Part shown: piece after piece, positions 9,132 through 15,963 of the stretch
Numbering within the stretch: the first letter of the stretch is position 1
How the letters are laid out: every line of letters starts with the position of its first letter
Source: Gammaproteobacteria bacterium
Lineage (GTDB): Bacteria > Pseudomonadota > Gammaproteobacteria > Pseudomonadales > Pseudohongiellaceae
DNA: 17,013 bases
Reading direction: 5' to 3'
Assembly (NCBI GenBank): GCA_016762995.1
Contig: JAESUT010000200.1
Span: forward strand, 14,039-31,051
Notes under the pieces: model-generated
Told to the model about the DNA's origin: nothing
What the model saw: only the letters and a program-made list of their open reading frames with translations
Databases searched by the model: none
Made by a program: the position numbers and the translations under genes

Positions 9132-9165
9132 GAACGACTGGCATAGAATTCTATTCTAGTCGTTC
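9132..9165. repeat. 34-base near-perfect palindrome upstream of the AraC-type gene
   Basis: Arms GAACGACT (9132-9139) and AGTCGTTC (9158-9165) are exact inverted repeats, and the centre ATAGAATTCTAT (9143-9154) is itself a perfect 12-base palindrome on the same axis. Only the three-base steps between them (GGC/TCT) deviate, leaving a single true mismatch if G-U is allowed. There is no T-run, so it is not an intrinsic terminator. It could be a dimer-binding operator or a cruciform site. Confidence 0.7.
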
Positions 9166-9512
9166 GTTAGTAAGCTGCAAGGTTGGCATTATTTCATGTC
9201 AGCCTACAATCTGGACACTAGCTCAGCATCGAGAAATTTAGTGTATCTAGCGATAGCAATAGGCGATTCCCTGATAGCGCATTTATCCCCATTATTGGCC
9301 ATTTAATCGCCGTTTAATGGAGGGTTTTCTTCAGCAGGAAATACAGGTATCCGTTTTTGTCATAGCTCGGTGATAGGAGGGCATTTTGAGACGAAAGGTG
9401 CTGTCGTAGTGAAGTCGTCAAAAGCGGTTAAATTCAATTAAAATCTCGAATAATCAGCAAAATACATTGAACTCTCTCTCCAAATTCGCCTGCTGTGCTG
9501 TACAGCGGCTTA

Positions 9513-9551
9513 TATTCCAGAATTAACTAGGATTAGTTCAGAATTCACAAG
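9513..9551 (+). promoter_or_regulatory. 18-base direct repeat with 21-base period, candidate AraC-type operator
   Basis: Copies TATTCCAGAATTAACTAG (9513-9530) and TAGTTCAGAATTCACAAG (9534-9551) agree at 14 of 18 positions, with a shared core CAGAATT. The 21-base period, two helical turns, is the half-site spacing found in well-studied AraC/XylS operators. It lies between the divergent AraC-type gene and the operon at 9685, about 100 bases before the -10-like box, which is rather far for a classical activator site. Binding by the neighbour regulator is inference. Confidence 0.5.
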
Positions 9552-9653
9552 ACAGCCTTCGCAATTTTTGGTTCAATTCCCCTGCTAAATGAATGGTTCT
9601 CAAACTGTTCTCGACAAAACGAGATTTACTCGCCGAAACAAGTAGAGTAGACA

Positions 9654-9659
9654 TAAAAT
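9654..9659 (+). promoter_or_regulatory. -10-like box before the cytochrome/copper oxygenase gene
   Basis: TAAAAT differs from the sigma-70 -10 consensus at one position. No good -35 lies 16-18 bases upstream, which would fit a promoter that needs an activator. Transcription would start near 9666. The upstream ATG at 9670 would then be too close to the 5' end, while the Shine-Dalgarno at 9672-9677 would be usable for the GTG at 9685. The assignment is weak. Confidence 0.3.
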
Positions 9660-9684
9660 ACTAATAAAAATGGAGGGTCCGGTG

Positions 9685-11151
9685 GTGTTAACTACAAGCA
9701 ATCGATCAGTGATTAGCCTGCTTATAAAATTACCCCAAGCCGTTGTCGCGCTGTCTGTTCTGGTATTGCCTGTACTGGCCAATGCGCAGGCAGATCAGGT
9801 TACATTCCATAAGGACATCGAGCCGATCTTGCAGCGTAGCTGTCAGAATTGTCACCGCCCTGGAGGCGTAGCACCAATGTCTTTAGTGTCTTTTGACGAA
9901 GTGGCTCCCTTCGCCGGATTGATCGAATACAAGACCGCCCTACGCGATAGAGCGGGGGCAATGCCTCCCTGGTATATGGAAAAAGATATCGGTATTCAGG
10001 ACTATAAATTCGATCCATCACTAAGCGATGAAGAGTTGGCTGCTATCTCTGCCTGGGCGCGCAGTGGAACTCCTAAGGGTGATCCAGCAGATGCGCCAGA
10101 GCCTCTAGCATTTAGTGACGATCTAAAGTGGACTGCCGGCATGCCGGACCTAATCGTCAGCACAAACGATGTTACCAAGCTAGCTGGCACGCCCGATTGG
10201 TGGGGCGAGATTGATAGAATAGAGATTCCAATAGTAGAAGATCGCTATGTGAAGTCGGTAGAAATCGTCGAAGTAAATGATGTGAACAACGCCTCAGGCA
10301 CTGGTCGTGACACAGTGGGTGGCAGATACATTTTTCACCACATGATTTGGTCGACGGCCGAGATAGACGAAAATGGTCAGCGTATCGCAGAAACTGCAAC
10401 CGGTTGGCCTGTGCATGAAGTGGGTCGTAACCCGGACATTTTTGATGACGATGGCGGGCGTTTACTTAAAGCGGGCACTTTCCTTGTTTCCGACTCTGTT
10501 CATATGCATTCGAATGGAAAAGATACAACAGCCCATTTAGAGATTGGTTTTCGTTTTCATCCAGTTGGTTACGAGCCAAAGTATGAGAGAGCTACTCTAG
10601 GTTTAGGTAATGGCGTAGACATTAGTATTGCGGGAGACGAAGATGCGCAGGAATTGCATGCCTATACCGTGCTGCAAGACCATCTCAAGATAATTACATT
10701 CGAGCCACATTTGCACGCACCTGGCGAGCGTATGTGTCTTGAGGCAATATGGGGTTATACAGTTGAGACGCTTTCTTGTGTTGGCTACGACCACAACTGG
10801 GTTCGCGGCTATGCATACGACAACGATGCACAGCCCCTACTGCCAAAAGGGACTATTCTGCATATCGTCGGCTATATGAACAATACTGAAACGAATCCAA
10901 ACGTGCCTGACTCAAGAAATTGGCAGGGATCAGGAAACCGGTCTGTAACAAATATGTTCATCGATTTGGGCATGCGCGTTAAAATGGATGACGAACAATT
11001 TTTCGAAGAAATGGAAAAGCGTCGTCAGACACTAAATCTTGGGCCAAACGATCATGTGATCGGTTGCCCATTATGTTTGGCGCCACTTGTTGCGCCAGTT
11101 AATTCCTCAGAAGAAATAAGTAATGAAGTTGCATTGCAGGAGACAAATTAG
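9685..11151 (+). CDS. Secreted c-type cytochrome fused to a PHM-like copper monooxygenase fold
   Basis: Residues 1-34 form a signal peptide (AVVALSVLVLPVLANA), so the 488-residue protein is exported. A cytochrome c domain follows, with haem motif CQNCH at 53-57 and a possible axial Met in GAMPPW (M93). The rest resembles peptidylglycine/dopamine copper type II monooxygenases. It has an HH pair at 218-219 (FHHMIW), another His at 273/275 (HMH) or 292 (FRFHPVG), HxH at 342/344 (EPHLHAPGE) and a late Met at 424 (RSVTNMF). This is the order of the CuH and CuM ligands in PHM. A CPLC pair sits at 461-464. GTG 9685 is preferred over ATG 9670 because GGAGGG (9672-9677) lies seven bases before it and overlaps that ATG; GTG 9682 is also possible. 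The haem domain may supply electrons to copper; substrate unknown. Confidence 0.85.
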   Translation: MLTTSNRSVISLLIKLPQAVVALSVLVLPVLANAQADQVTFHKDIEPILQRSCQNCHRPGGVAPMSLVSFDEVAPFAGLIEYKTALRDRAGAMPPWYMEKDIGIQDYKFDPSLSDEELAAISAWARSGTPKGDPADAPEPLAFSDDLKWTAGMPDLIVSTNDVTKLAGTPDWWGEIDRIEIPIVEDRYVKSVEIVEVNDVNNASGTGRDTVGGRYIFHHMIWSTAEIDENGQRIAETATGWPVHEVGRNPDIFDDDGGRLLKAGTFLVSDSVHMHSNGKDTTAHLEIGFRFHPVGYEPKYERATLGLGNGVDISIAGDEDAQELHAYTVLQDHLKIITFEPHLHAPGERMCLEAIWGYTVETLSCVGYDHNWVRGYAYDNDAQPLLPKGTILHIVGYMNNTETNPNVPDSRNWQGSGNRSVTNMFIDLGMRVKMDDEQFFEEMEKRRQTLNLGPNDHVIGCPLCLAPLVAPVNSSEEISNEVALQETN

Positions 11152-11153
11152 AT

Positions 11154-12143
11154 ATGCAAAGTTTAAATATTAGAGGCGCGAGCAAAGCTTTCAGATGTTT
11201 CGTAATCGCGCTTGGTGCTGTGGTTATAGCACCGTTGGTATCAGCAGATACCTACCGTAGCGGGCAGCACATCGAACCGGCATACGAAGGTTGGCGGCCA
11301 AACGCAGATGGCACATTCAATATGATGTTTGGCTACATGAATGAGAACTGGGAAGAAGAGCCAAATGTAGCTGTTGGCGAAAACAATATGTTCTCGCCGG
11401 GCGACGCCGACCGTGGTCAGCCCACTCACTTCCTTCCTCGTCGTAATCGCTTCACCTTCGAAGTTCAGGTTCCTGCTGATTTTGGGGATCGCGAGTTGGT
11501 ATGGACGCTAAATGTGAATGGTGTTGACCGCAAAGCCTATGGAACATTAGTGCCCGATTATTTGGTCGACAACATGGTGATTGCATCGGAGACAGGTTCT
11601 CTTGGAGCAGGAACTAGTAGTCCTGAATCACGCTCAAATATAGCACCTGTCACTACAGTTCAAGGTGATGATATCCGCACCGTACGAGTGGGTGAGGCTA
11701 TGGCCCTGCGTACCCATGTTGCCGATGATGGCCTTCCTACTCCTACTGATCCAGTTGAGCAGGCTAGAGAGTTTGCTGAGTTTGTCGGCGGCCCTCTAGC
11801 GGTTGCTTTCGTAACTGAAGAAAATGTCCGCCAGCGCTTGTTGATGTCGCCACCGATAAAGGTGACAGTTAATAAGACTAACGGATTATTCCTGTCATGG
11901 AATGTTTATCGCGGAGCAGGTAATGTTGAATTCAGTCCTCAGCAAGTTAAGCCTTGGGAAGATACTCGTGCTGGATCAAATTCCCCTTGGGGAACACTCT
12001 GGATGCCGCCACAAAATCCAGAAGATGGAATGCATGACGTGGAAGTGACATTTGATGAGCCTGGAACCTATGTTCTATGGGGCCGGGCCGATGACGGTGG
12101 TCTCTATAACGATGCTTATATCACTGTGAACGTGACTGAATAG
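11154..12143 (+). CDS. Exported protein of unknown function, partner of the cytochrome/copper oxygenase
   Basis: I do not recognise a named family. The 329-residue product begins with a signal peptide (FVIALGAVVIAPLVSA, cleavage near residue 31). The mature protein has no cysteine, is acidic and is rich in aromatic, Asn and Gly residues. Conspicuous segments are a Met-rich FNMMFGYMNENWEEEP, HFLPRRNRFTFEVQVPADF, LVDNMVIASETGSLGAGTSS and a C-terminal DVEVTFDEPGTYVLWGRADDGG like the closing strands of an Ig-like beta-sandwich. Its ATG lies two bases after the preceding stop, and its ribosome binding site CAGGAG (11137-11142) is inside the upstream gene, so the pair is probably translationally coupled. 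A structural, substrate-binding or copper-delivery role is possible but only inferred from position. A terminator follows. Confidence 0.85.
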   Translation: MQSLNIRGASKAFRCFVIALGAVVIAPLVSADTYRSGQHIEPAYEGWRPNADGTFNMMFGYMNENWEEEPNVAVGENNMFSPGDADRGQPTHFLPRRNRFTFEVQVPADFGDRELVWTLNVNGVDRKAYGTLVPDYLVDNMVIASETGSLGAGTSSPESRSNIAPVTTVQGDDIRTVRVGEAMALRTHVADDGLPTPTDPVEQAREFAEFVGGPLAVAFVTEENVRQRLLMSPPIKVTVNKTNGLFLSWNVYRGAGNVEFSPQQVKPWEDTRAGSNSPWGTLWMPPQNPEDGMHDVEVTFDEPGTYVLWGRADDGGLYNDAYITVNVTE

Positions 12144-12175
12144 CAGTCGATTGGTATTTTAATCAATGCTATTAC

Positions 12176-12201
12176 AAAAGGGCGGTTTACCGCCCTTTTT
12201 T
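12176..12201 (+). terminator. Intrinsic terminator after the secreted operon
   Basis: GGGCGG (12180-12185) and CCGCCC (12190-12195) form a perfect stem with loop TTTA, followed by six T residues (12196-12201). Four A residues precede the stem, so it may also stop minus-strand transcription coming from icmF, whose stop codon lies about 160 bases away. Confidence 0.88.
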
Positions 12202-12219
12202 GTGGGTGGGATTCCTAGT

Positions 12220-12309
12220 GTGGAAATCACTTTTTATATTGTGCTGTTTTCGCTCTGGGCTATCACGATTTATATGATGAGTCGCTTAATTGGCCTGCCA
12301 TCGATGTAG
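12220..12309 (+). CDS. Possible 29-residue single-helix membrane peptide
   Basis: GTG 12220 opens a short frame ending at TAG 12307-12309; an in-frame GTG at 12202 would add six residues. The product is almost one continuous hydrophobic helix (ITFYIVLFSLWAITIYMM) followed by SRLIGLPSM, like many bacterial small membrane proteins. A G-rich stretch at 12204-12210 could act as ribosome binding site. Against it: it lies directly after a terminator, I see no clear promoter, and a frame this short can occur by chance. It could also be the remnant of a larger membrane protein. Confidence 0.2.
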   Translation: MEITFYIVLFSLWAITIYMMSRLIGLPSM

Positions 12310-12357
12310 GTGATTTTGTTAAGAGACTCGAATTGCGAATTAAAAATGGGCCTGAAC

Positions 12358-15300
12358 CTACATGTTTCTGCGGTACTGCCCCCCAACCTCGAAGAAGGTG
12401 TCTGTGATCTGCCCCAGACTGCAATAGCGCACTGCATCCATTAACTCTTCAAAGACATTCTCGTTGTTGATGGCGGCGCGGCGCAGTCGCTCTAAGGCTT
12501 TATCAGCGTGGTCTGCATTTCTGGATTTGAATGTTGCCAAACGGTCTATCTGACTTTGTTTCTCTGTTTCGGTTGAGCGCGCCAACTCTATTTCCATTTC
12601 TGCCTCGGGCTCTGGGTTTAGAAAGGTGTTAACTCCAACCAAAGGCAGGCTGCCATCGTGTTTGCGGTGCTCGTAGTACATTGATTCGTCTTGAATCTTG
12701 CCGCGCTGATAGCCAGTTTCCATTGCTCCTAGAACTCCACCGCGTTCGGAAATTCGCTCAAATTCCTGAAGTACGGCTTCCTCAACCAGAGCCGTTAGTT
12801 CTTCGATGATGAATGAACCCTGACTCGAGTTTTCATTAACAGCTAAACCCCATTCTTTGTTAATGATTAGCTGAATAGCCATTGCTCTGCGTACCGATTC
12901 CTCAGTAGGCGTGGTCACCGCCTCGTCGTATGCGTTCGTGTGCAGGCTGTTGCAGTTGTCATAGACCGCGATTAATGCCTGCAGTGTCGTGCGAATATCA
13001 TTAAATGACATCTCCTGTGCATGCAAGGATCTGCCTGATGTCTGTATGTGGTATTTGAGTTTCTGACTACGCTCGCTGGCGCCATACTTGAAACGCATGG
13101 CTGTAGCCCAGATGCGGCGAGCAACACGGCCTAAGACCGTGTATTCCGGATCCATACCGTTGGAGAAGAAGAAGGACAGATTATGTGCGAAGTCATCCAC
13201 TTTCATGCCGCGGGCGATATACGCCTCTACGAAAGTGAAACCATTAGAAAGAGTGAAGGCGAGTTGCGAGATAGGGTTCGCGCCAGCTTCAGCAATGTGA
13301 TATCCAGAGATGGAGACAGAATAGAAATTGCGAATATTGTTGGCCGTAAAGTATTCCTGAATATCGCCCATGACCTTGAGGCTAAATTCGGTGGAAAAGA
13401 TGCAGGTGTTCTGGCCCTGGTCCTCCTTCAATATGTCTGCCTGAACAGTGCCGCGGACATTTTCAAGCGCCTGCGCCTTTAGCGACTCATATTCTTCGGC
13501 AGTGGGTGGGGCATCGTTCGCGCTTGAAAACTTTACCAGCTGTTGATCGATCGCGGCATTCATGTACATGGCAAGTATCGTTGGCGCGGGCCCATTTATT
13601 GTCATTGATACAGAAGTAGAGGGGCTGCACAGATCAAAGCCGTTATAGAGCTCTTTCATATCATCGAGAGTGGCAATGGATACGCCGGAGTTACCGACCT
13701 TGCCATAGATGTCCGGTTGTACCGCCGGGTCGAATCCGTACAGCGTCACCGAATCAAATGCGGTAGAGAGCCTCTTGGCTTCTGAGTGCTCGGAGAGTTG
13801 CTTGAAGCGTCGATTGGTTCGAAATGCATCTCCCTCGCCTGCAAACATACGTGTTGGATCTTCCGACTCCCGCTTAAATTGAAACACGCCTGCAGTAAAG
13901 GGGAAGCGTCCAGGAACGTTTTCCAAGAGCAGCCATTTTAGCAGTTGGCCATGGTCTTTGTAGTCGGGTAGTGCTACTCGAGGAATTTTTGTTCCAGAAA
14001 GTGAGGTGCGCGTTAGTGCGGTCCGGATCTCTCTGTCTCGAACTTTGACGACAAACTCCTCGCCGGAGTAGCCCTTCTTTAACTGCGGCCAGGCATCCAA
14101 TAACTGCTTCGCCTTGCTATGCATAGCGCTGTCTTTAAGCGCTATGAGTTCATTTAAGCCTGTACTGTCTTTTGATGCGGCATCTAGCATGGCTTTGCTT
14201 GCGGTGAGTTGTTGCCTCTCGCGAGCGAGCTGCGACTGTGTTTGCACTTGATCGTGGTAGTCACGCACAATTTCAGCAATCTCAGCCAAATAGCGCTGCT
14301 GTCCTGCAGGGATAATTAATGTGGTTTGTGTGGATTTTTTCGTGTCCAGCGATTCGATAGATTGGGCGTACTCTAGTAAGCCTTTCTCCCGTAATAGCGG
14401 AACGAGCGCTTGGTATAGCGCAGTTATGCCATCGTCATTAAACTTGGACGCTATAGTGCCGAATACCGGCATTTGATCGGGCATTAACTCGAAGGCTTCG
14501 CGATTGCGCTGCACTTGTTTGCTGACGTCTCGGAGTGCATCTTCGCTTCCCTTGCTGTCGAACTTGTTAATCGCAAAGACATCGGCATAGTCCAACATGT
14601 CGATTTTTTCTAGCTGGCTGGCCGCGCCGAATTCGGGGGTCATGATGTACAAAGATGTATCAACAAAAGGAACGATACCGGCATCACCCTGGCCGATGCC
14701 AGGTGTTTCTATAATGATGAGATCGAAACCAGATAGCTTGATGGCGGCAATTATCTCGCTCAATCTCTCGGGAATCTCTACTGTTGCATCTCTTGTGGCG
14801 ATCGAGCGCATAAATATATTGGAGTGATTGATCGCGTTCATGCGAATACGGTCGCCAAGCAAGGCGCCACCTGTCTTTTTTCTAGTCGGGTCGATTGCGA
14901 GTACTGCAATCTTTAGAATATCTCCACTGTCTTGTCTGAATCGCCTTATGATTTCATCGGTAGACGATGACTTGCCCGCGCCGCCAGTTCCCGTTATGCC
15001 CAATACAGGTGTGGTTTTGATGGAGTCTGCTTTGCTCTTGAGGGTAGCTATTTCTTCAGCAGAGTATTCAGCATTCTCGATGCCGGTAATTGTGCGCGTT
15101 AGAACAATCCTATCGCCAGTGTTGAGCTCCGCTAAATCTGGGGCCGTGGGCCGACAGTCCGCATCACGGCAGCGCCGCAGCATGTCGTCGATCATTCCTT
15201 GTAAACCGATGTTTTGGCCATCATTAGGAGAATAGATGCGGCTCACGCCGTAGGCATGTAGCTCTTTAATCTCTGCCGGAATAATTACGCCACCACCGCC

Positions 15301-15627
15301 ACCGAAAATTTTGATGTGCGAGGCACCCAATTCTCTGAGGCGGTCTACGAGGTATTTGAAATATTCGATGTGGCCGCCCTGATAAGAGCTTATGGCGATT
15401 GCATCGACATCCTCTTGGATGGCCGCTTCTACAATTTCTTGAACAGAGCGATTGTGGGCGAGATGGATGACCTCGACACCGCTGGATTGCAGGATGCGGC
15501 GCATGATATTAATGGCAGCGTCATGGCCATCGAAAAGACTCGCAGCAGTAACAAAGCGAAGCCATTTGCGTTCTGGCTTCGATGTTGAAGGGTTTTTACT
15601 TGGTTTTTGAAACGTTGCTACTGACAA
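12358..15627 (-). CDS. icmF: Fused isobutyryl-CoA mutase IcmF with G-protein chaperone
   Basis: IcmF is an adenosylcobalamin enzyme that interconverts isobutyryl-CoA and n-butyryl-CoA, with its MeaB-like GTPase chaperone built in. At 1089 residues it has the full fusion. The B12-binding domain (about 20-150) carries DGHDAA, with H35 as the lower axial ligand, and GGGGGVI. The G domain has P-loop GTGGAGKS at 213-220, ETPGIGQGD at 307-315 and NKFD at 354-357. A linker leads to the mutase barrel from about 550, with SISGYH ending in H777. F595 (RMFAGEG) and Q739 (GQNTCIF) occupy the positions of the methylmalonyl-CoA mutase Tyr and Arg, which indicates isobutyryl- rather than methylmalonyl-CoA. 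The start is TTG, with AAGGGG seven bases upstream. Use in branched-chain acyl-CoA breakdown is inferred. Confidence 0.95.
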   Translation of the reverse strand: MSVATFQKPSKNPSTSKPERKWLRFVTAASLFDGHDAAINIMRRILQSSGVEVIHLAHNRSVQEIVEAAIQEDVDAIAISSYQGGHIEYFKYLVDRLRELGASHIKIFGGGGGVIIPAEIKELHAYGVSRIYSPNDGQNIGLQGMIDDMLRRCRDADCRPTAPDLAELNTGDRIVLTRTITGIENAEYSAEEIATLKSKADSIKTTPVLGITGTGGAGKSSSTDEIIRRFRQDSGDILKIAVLAIDPTRKKTGGALLGDRIRMNAINHSNIFMRSIATRDATVEIPERLSEIIAAIKLSGFDLIIIETPGIGQGDAGIVPFVDTSLYIMTPEFGAASQLEKIDMLDYADVFAINKFDSKGSEDALRDVSKQVQRNREAFELMPDQMPVFGTIASKFNDDGITALYQALVPLLREKGLLEYAQSIESLDTKKSTQTTLIIPAGQQRYLAEIAEIVRDYHDQVQTQSQLARERQQLTASKAMLDAASKDSTGLNELIALKDSAMHSKAKQLLDAWPQLKKGYSGEEFVVKVRDREIRTALTRTSLSGTKIPRVALPDYKDHGQLLKWLLLENVPGRFPFTAGVFQFKRESEDPTRMFAGEGDAFRTNRRFKQLSEHSEAKRLSTAFDSVTLYGFDPAVQPDIYGKVGNSGVSIATLDDMKELYNGFDLCSPSTSVSMTINGPAPTILAMYMNAAIDQQLVKFSSANDAPPTAEEYESLKAQALENVRGTVQADILKEDQGQNTCIFSTEFSLKVMGDIQEYFTANNIRNFYSVSISGYHIAEAGANPISQLAFTLSNGFTFVEAYIARGMKVDDFAHNLSFFFSNGMDPEYTVLGRVARRIWATAMRFKYGASERSQKLKYHIQTSGRSLHAQEMSFNDIRTTLQALIAVYDNCNSLHTNAYDEAVTTPTEESVRRAMAIQLIINKEWGLAVNENSSQGSFIIEELTALVEEAVLQEFERISERGGVLGAMETGYQRGKIQDESMYYEHRKHDGSLPLVGVNTFLNPEPEAEMEIELARSTETEKQSQIDRLATFKSRNADHADKALERLRRAAINNENVFEELMDAVRYCSLGQITDTFFEVGGQYRRNM

Positions 15628-15963
15628 ATCTAGGCCCCTTTTCTACAAAAACACCATCGCGACTTGTTTTCCTTAGATCGCAATGAATGGTCAGTTTAGC
15701 GCACTCTAGTTTACTGTGCTATGGCGACAAGCTTGAGCCACCATGGCGAAAACATTTACAGCATTGCTCCTGATTAAGACTCTCGCGCTGCGTAACCTGT
15801 CCGTTGGCTCGCCTCGCCTTCATTGGCGTTAGTCATCTAGCGGAGTCGGTCGATTGGTTTGCTGCGAAGAGTCTACAAGATACAACAGTAGTTTAGACTG
15901 AGTTGGTAGTTACGTTGAACGTCATATTACTGATGATGGAGACCTAGCCTTGTTGGGGAAAAG
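15628..15963. other. Intergenic region between ilvA and icmF
   Basis: These 336 bases hold the icmF ribosome binding site next to 15627 and an 11-base perfect palindrome ACGTTGAACGT (15912-15922). A plus-strand promoter-like pair TTGGTA (15903-15908) and TATTAC (15925-15930), with a 16-base spacer, straddles that palindrome. I found no convincing icmF promoter, no terminator for ilvA and no credible gene. A 29-residue frame at 15743-15832 has no good ribosome binding site. Confidence 0.55.
15912..15922. promoter_or_regulatory. Candidate operator palindrome between ilvA and icmF
   Basis: ACGTT-G-AACGT is a perfect odd-length palindrome, extended on each side by T..A-type bases (TTACGTTGAACGTCA at 15910-15924). 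ACGT-based palindromes of this kind are reported for regulators of branched-chain amino acid degradation in gammaproteobacteria, from memory LiuR of the MerR family, which would suit icmF. It lies 285 bases upstream of icmF, which is far. The link is speculative. Confidence 0.25.

Larger units (their letters stand above)
9069..9684. other. Divergent intergenic region with repeats, no gene seen
   Basis: These 616 bases separate the membrane AraC gene from the secreted redox operon. They hold a good minus-strand promoter (9077-9105), a ten-base perfect palindrome TAGCATGCTA (9107-9116), a 34-base near-palindrome (9132-9165), an 18-base direct repeat (9513-9551), a small inverted repeat CGAG/CTCG (9620-9632) and a -10-like TAAAAT (9654-9659). 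I found no convincing coding sequence: the longest ATG-started peptides I noticed are under 25 residues and lack a ribosome binding site. The region is long for a bacterial spacer, so an unrecognised small RNA is possible. Confidence 0.6.

Noticed and set aside
9289..9320. CCATTA/TAATGG inverted motifs upstream of the secreted operon
   Set aside because: Arms of six bases in AT-rich sequence are expected by chance and show no regular spacing.
9560..9590. GGTTCAATTCCC resembling a tRNA T-arm
   Set aside because: Only two T-stem pairs can form, and no acceptor, anticodon arm or CCA end is present, so it is not a tRNA or an att site remnant that I can support.
9670..9672. ATG as the start of the cytochrome/copper oxygenase
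   Set aside because: No ribosome binding site precedes it, and the strong GGAGGG at 9672-9677 overlaps it, which fits a start at GTG 9685 instead.
14597..15235. Long open frames antisense to icmF
   Set aside because: They are mirror frames of a strongly conserved gene with no recognisable protein features of their own.
15743..15832. 29-residue frame between icmF and ilvA
   Set aside because: It has no convincing ribosome binding site and no recognisable features beyond a short hydrophobic stretch.
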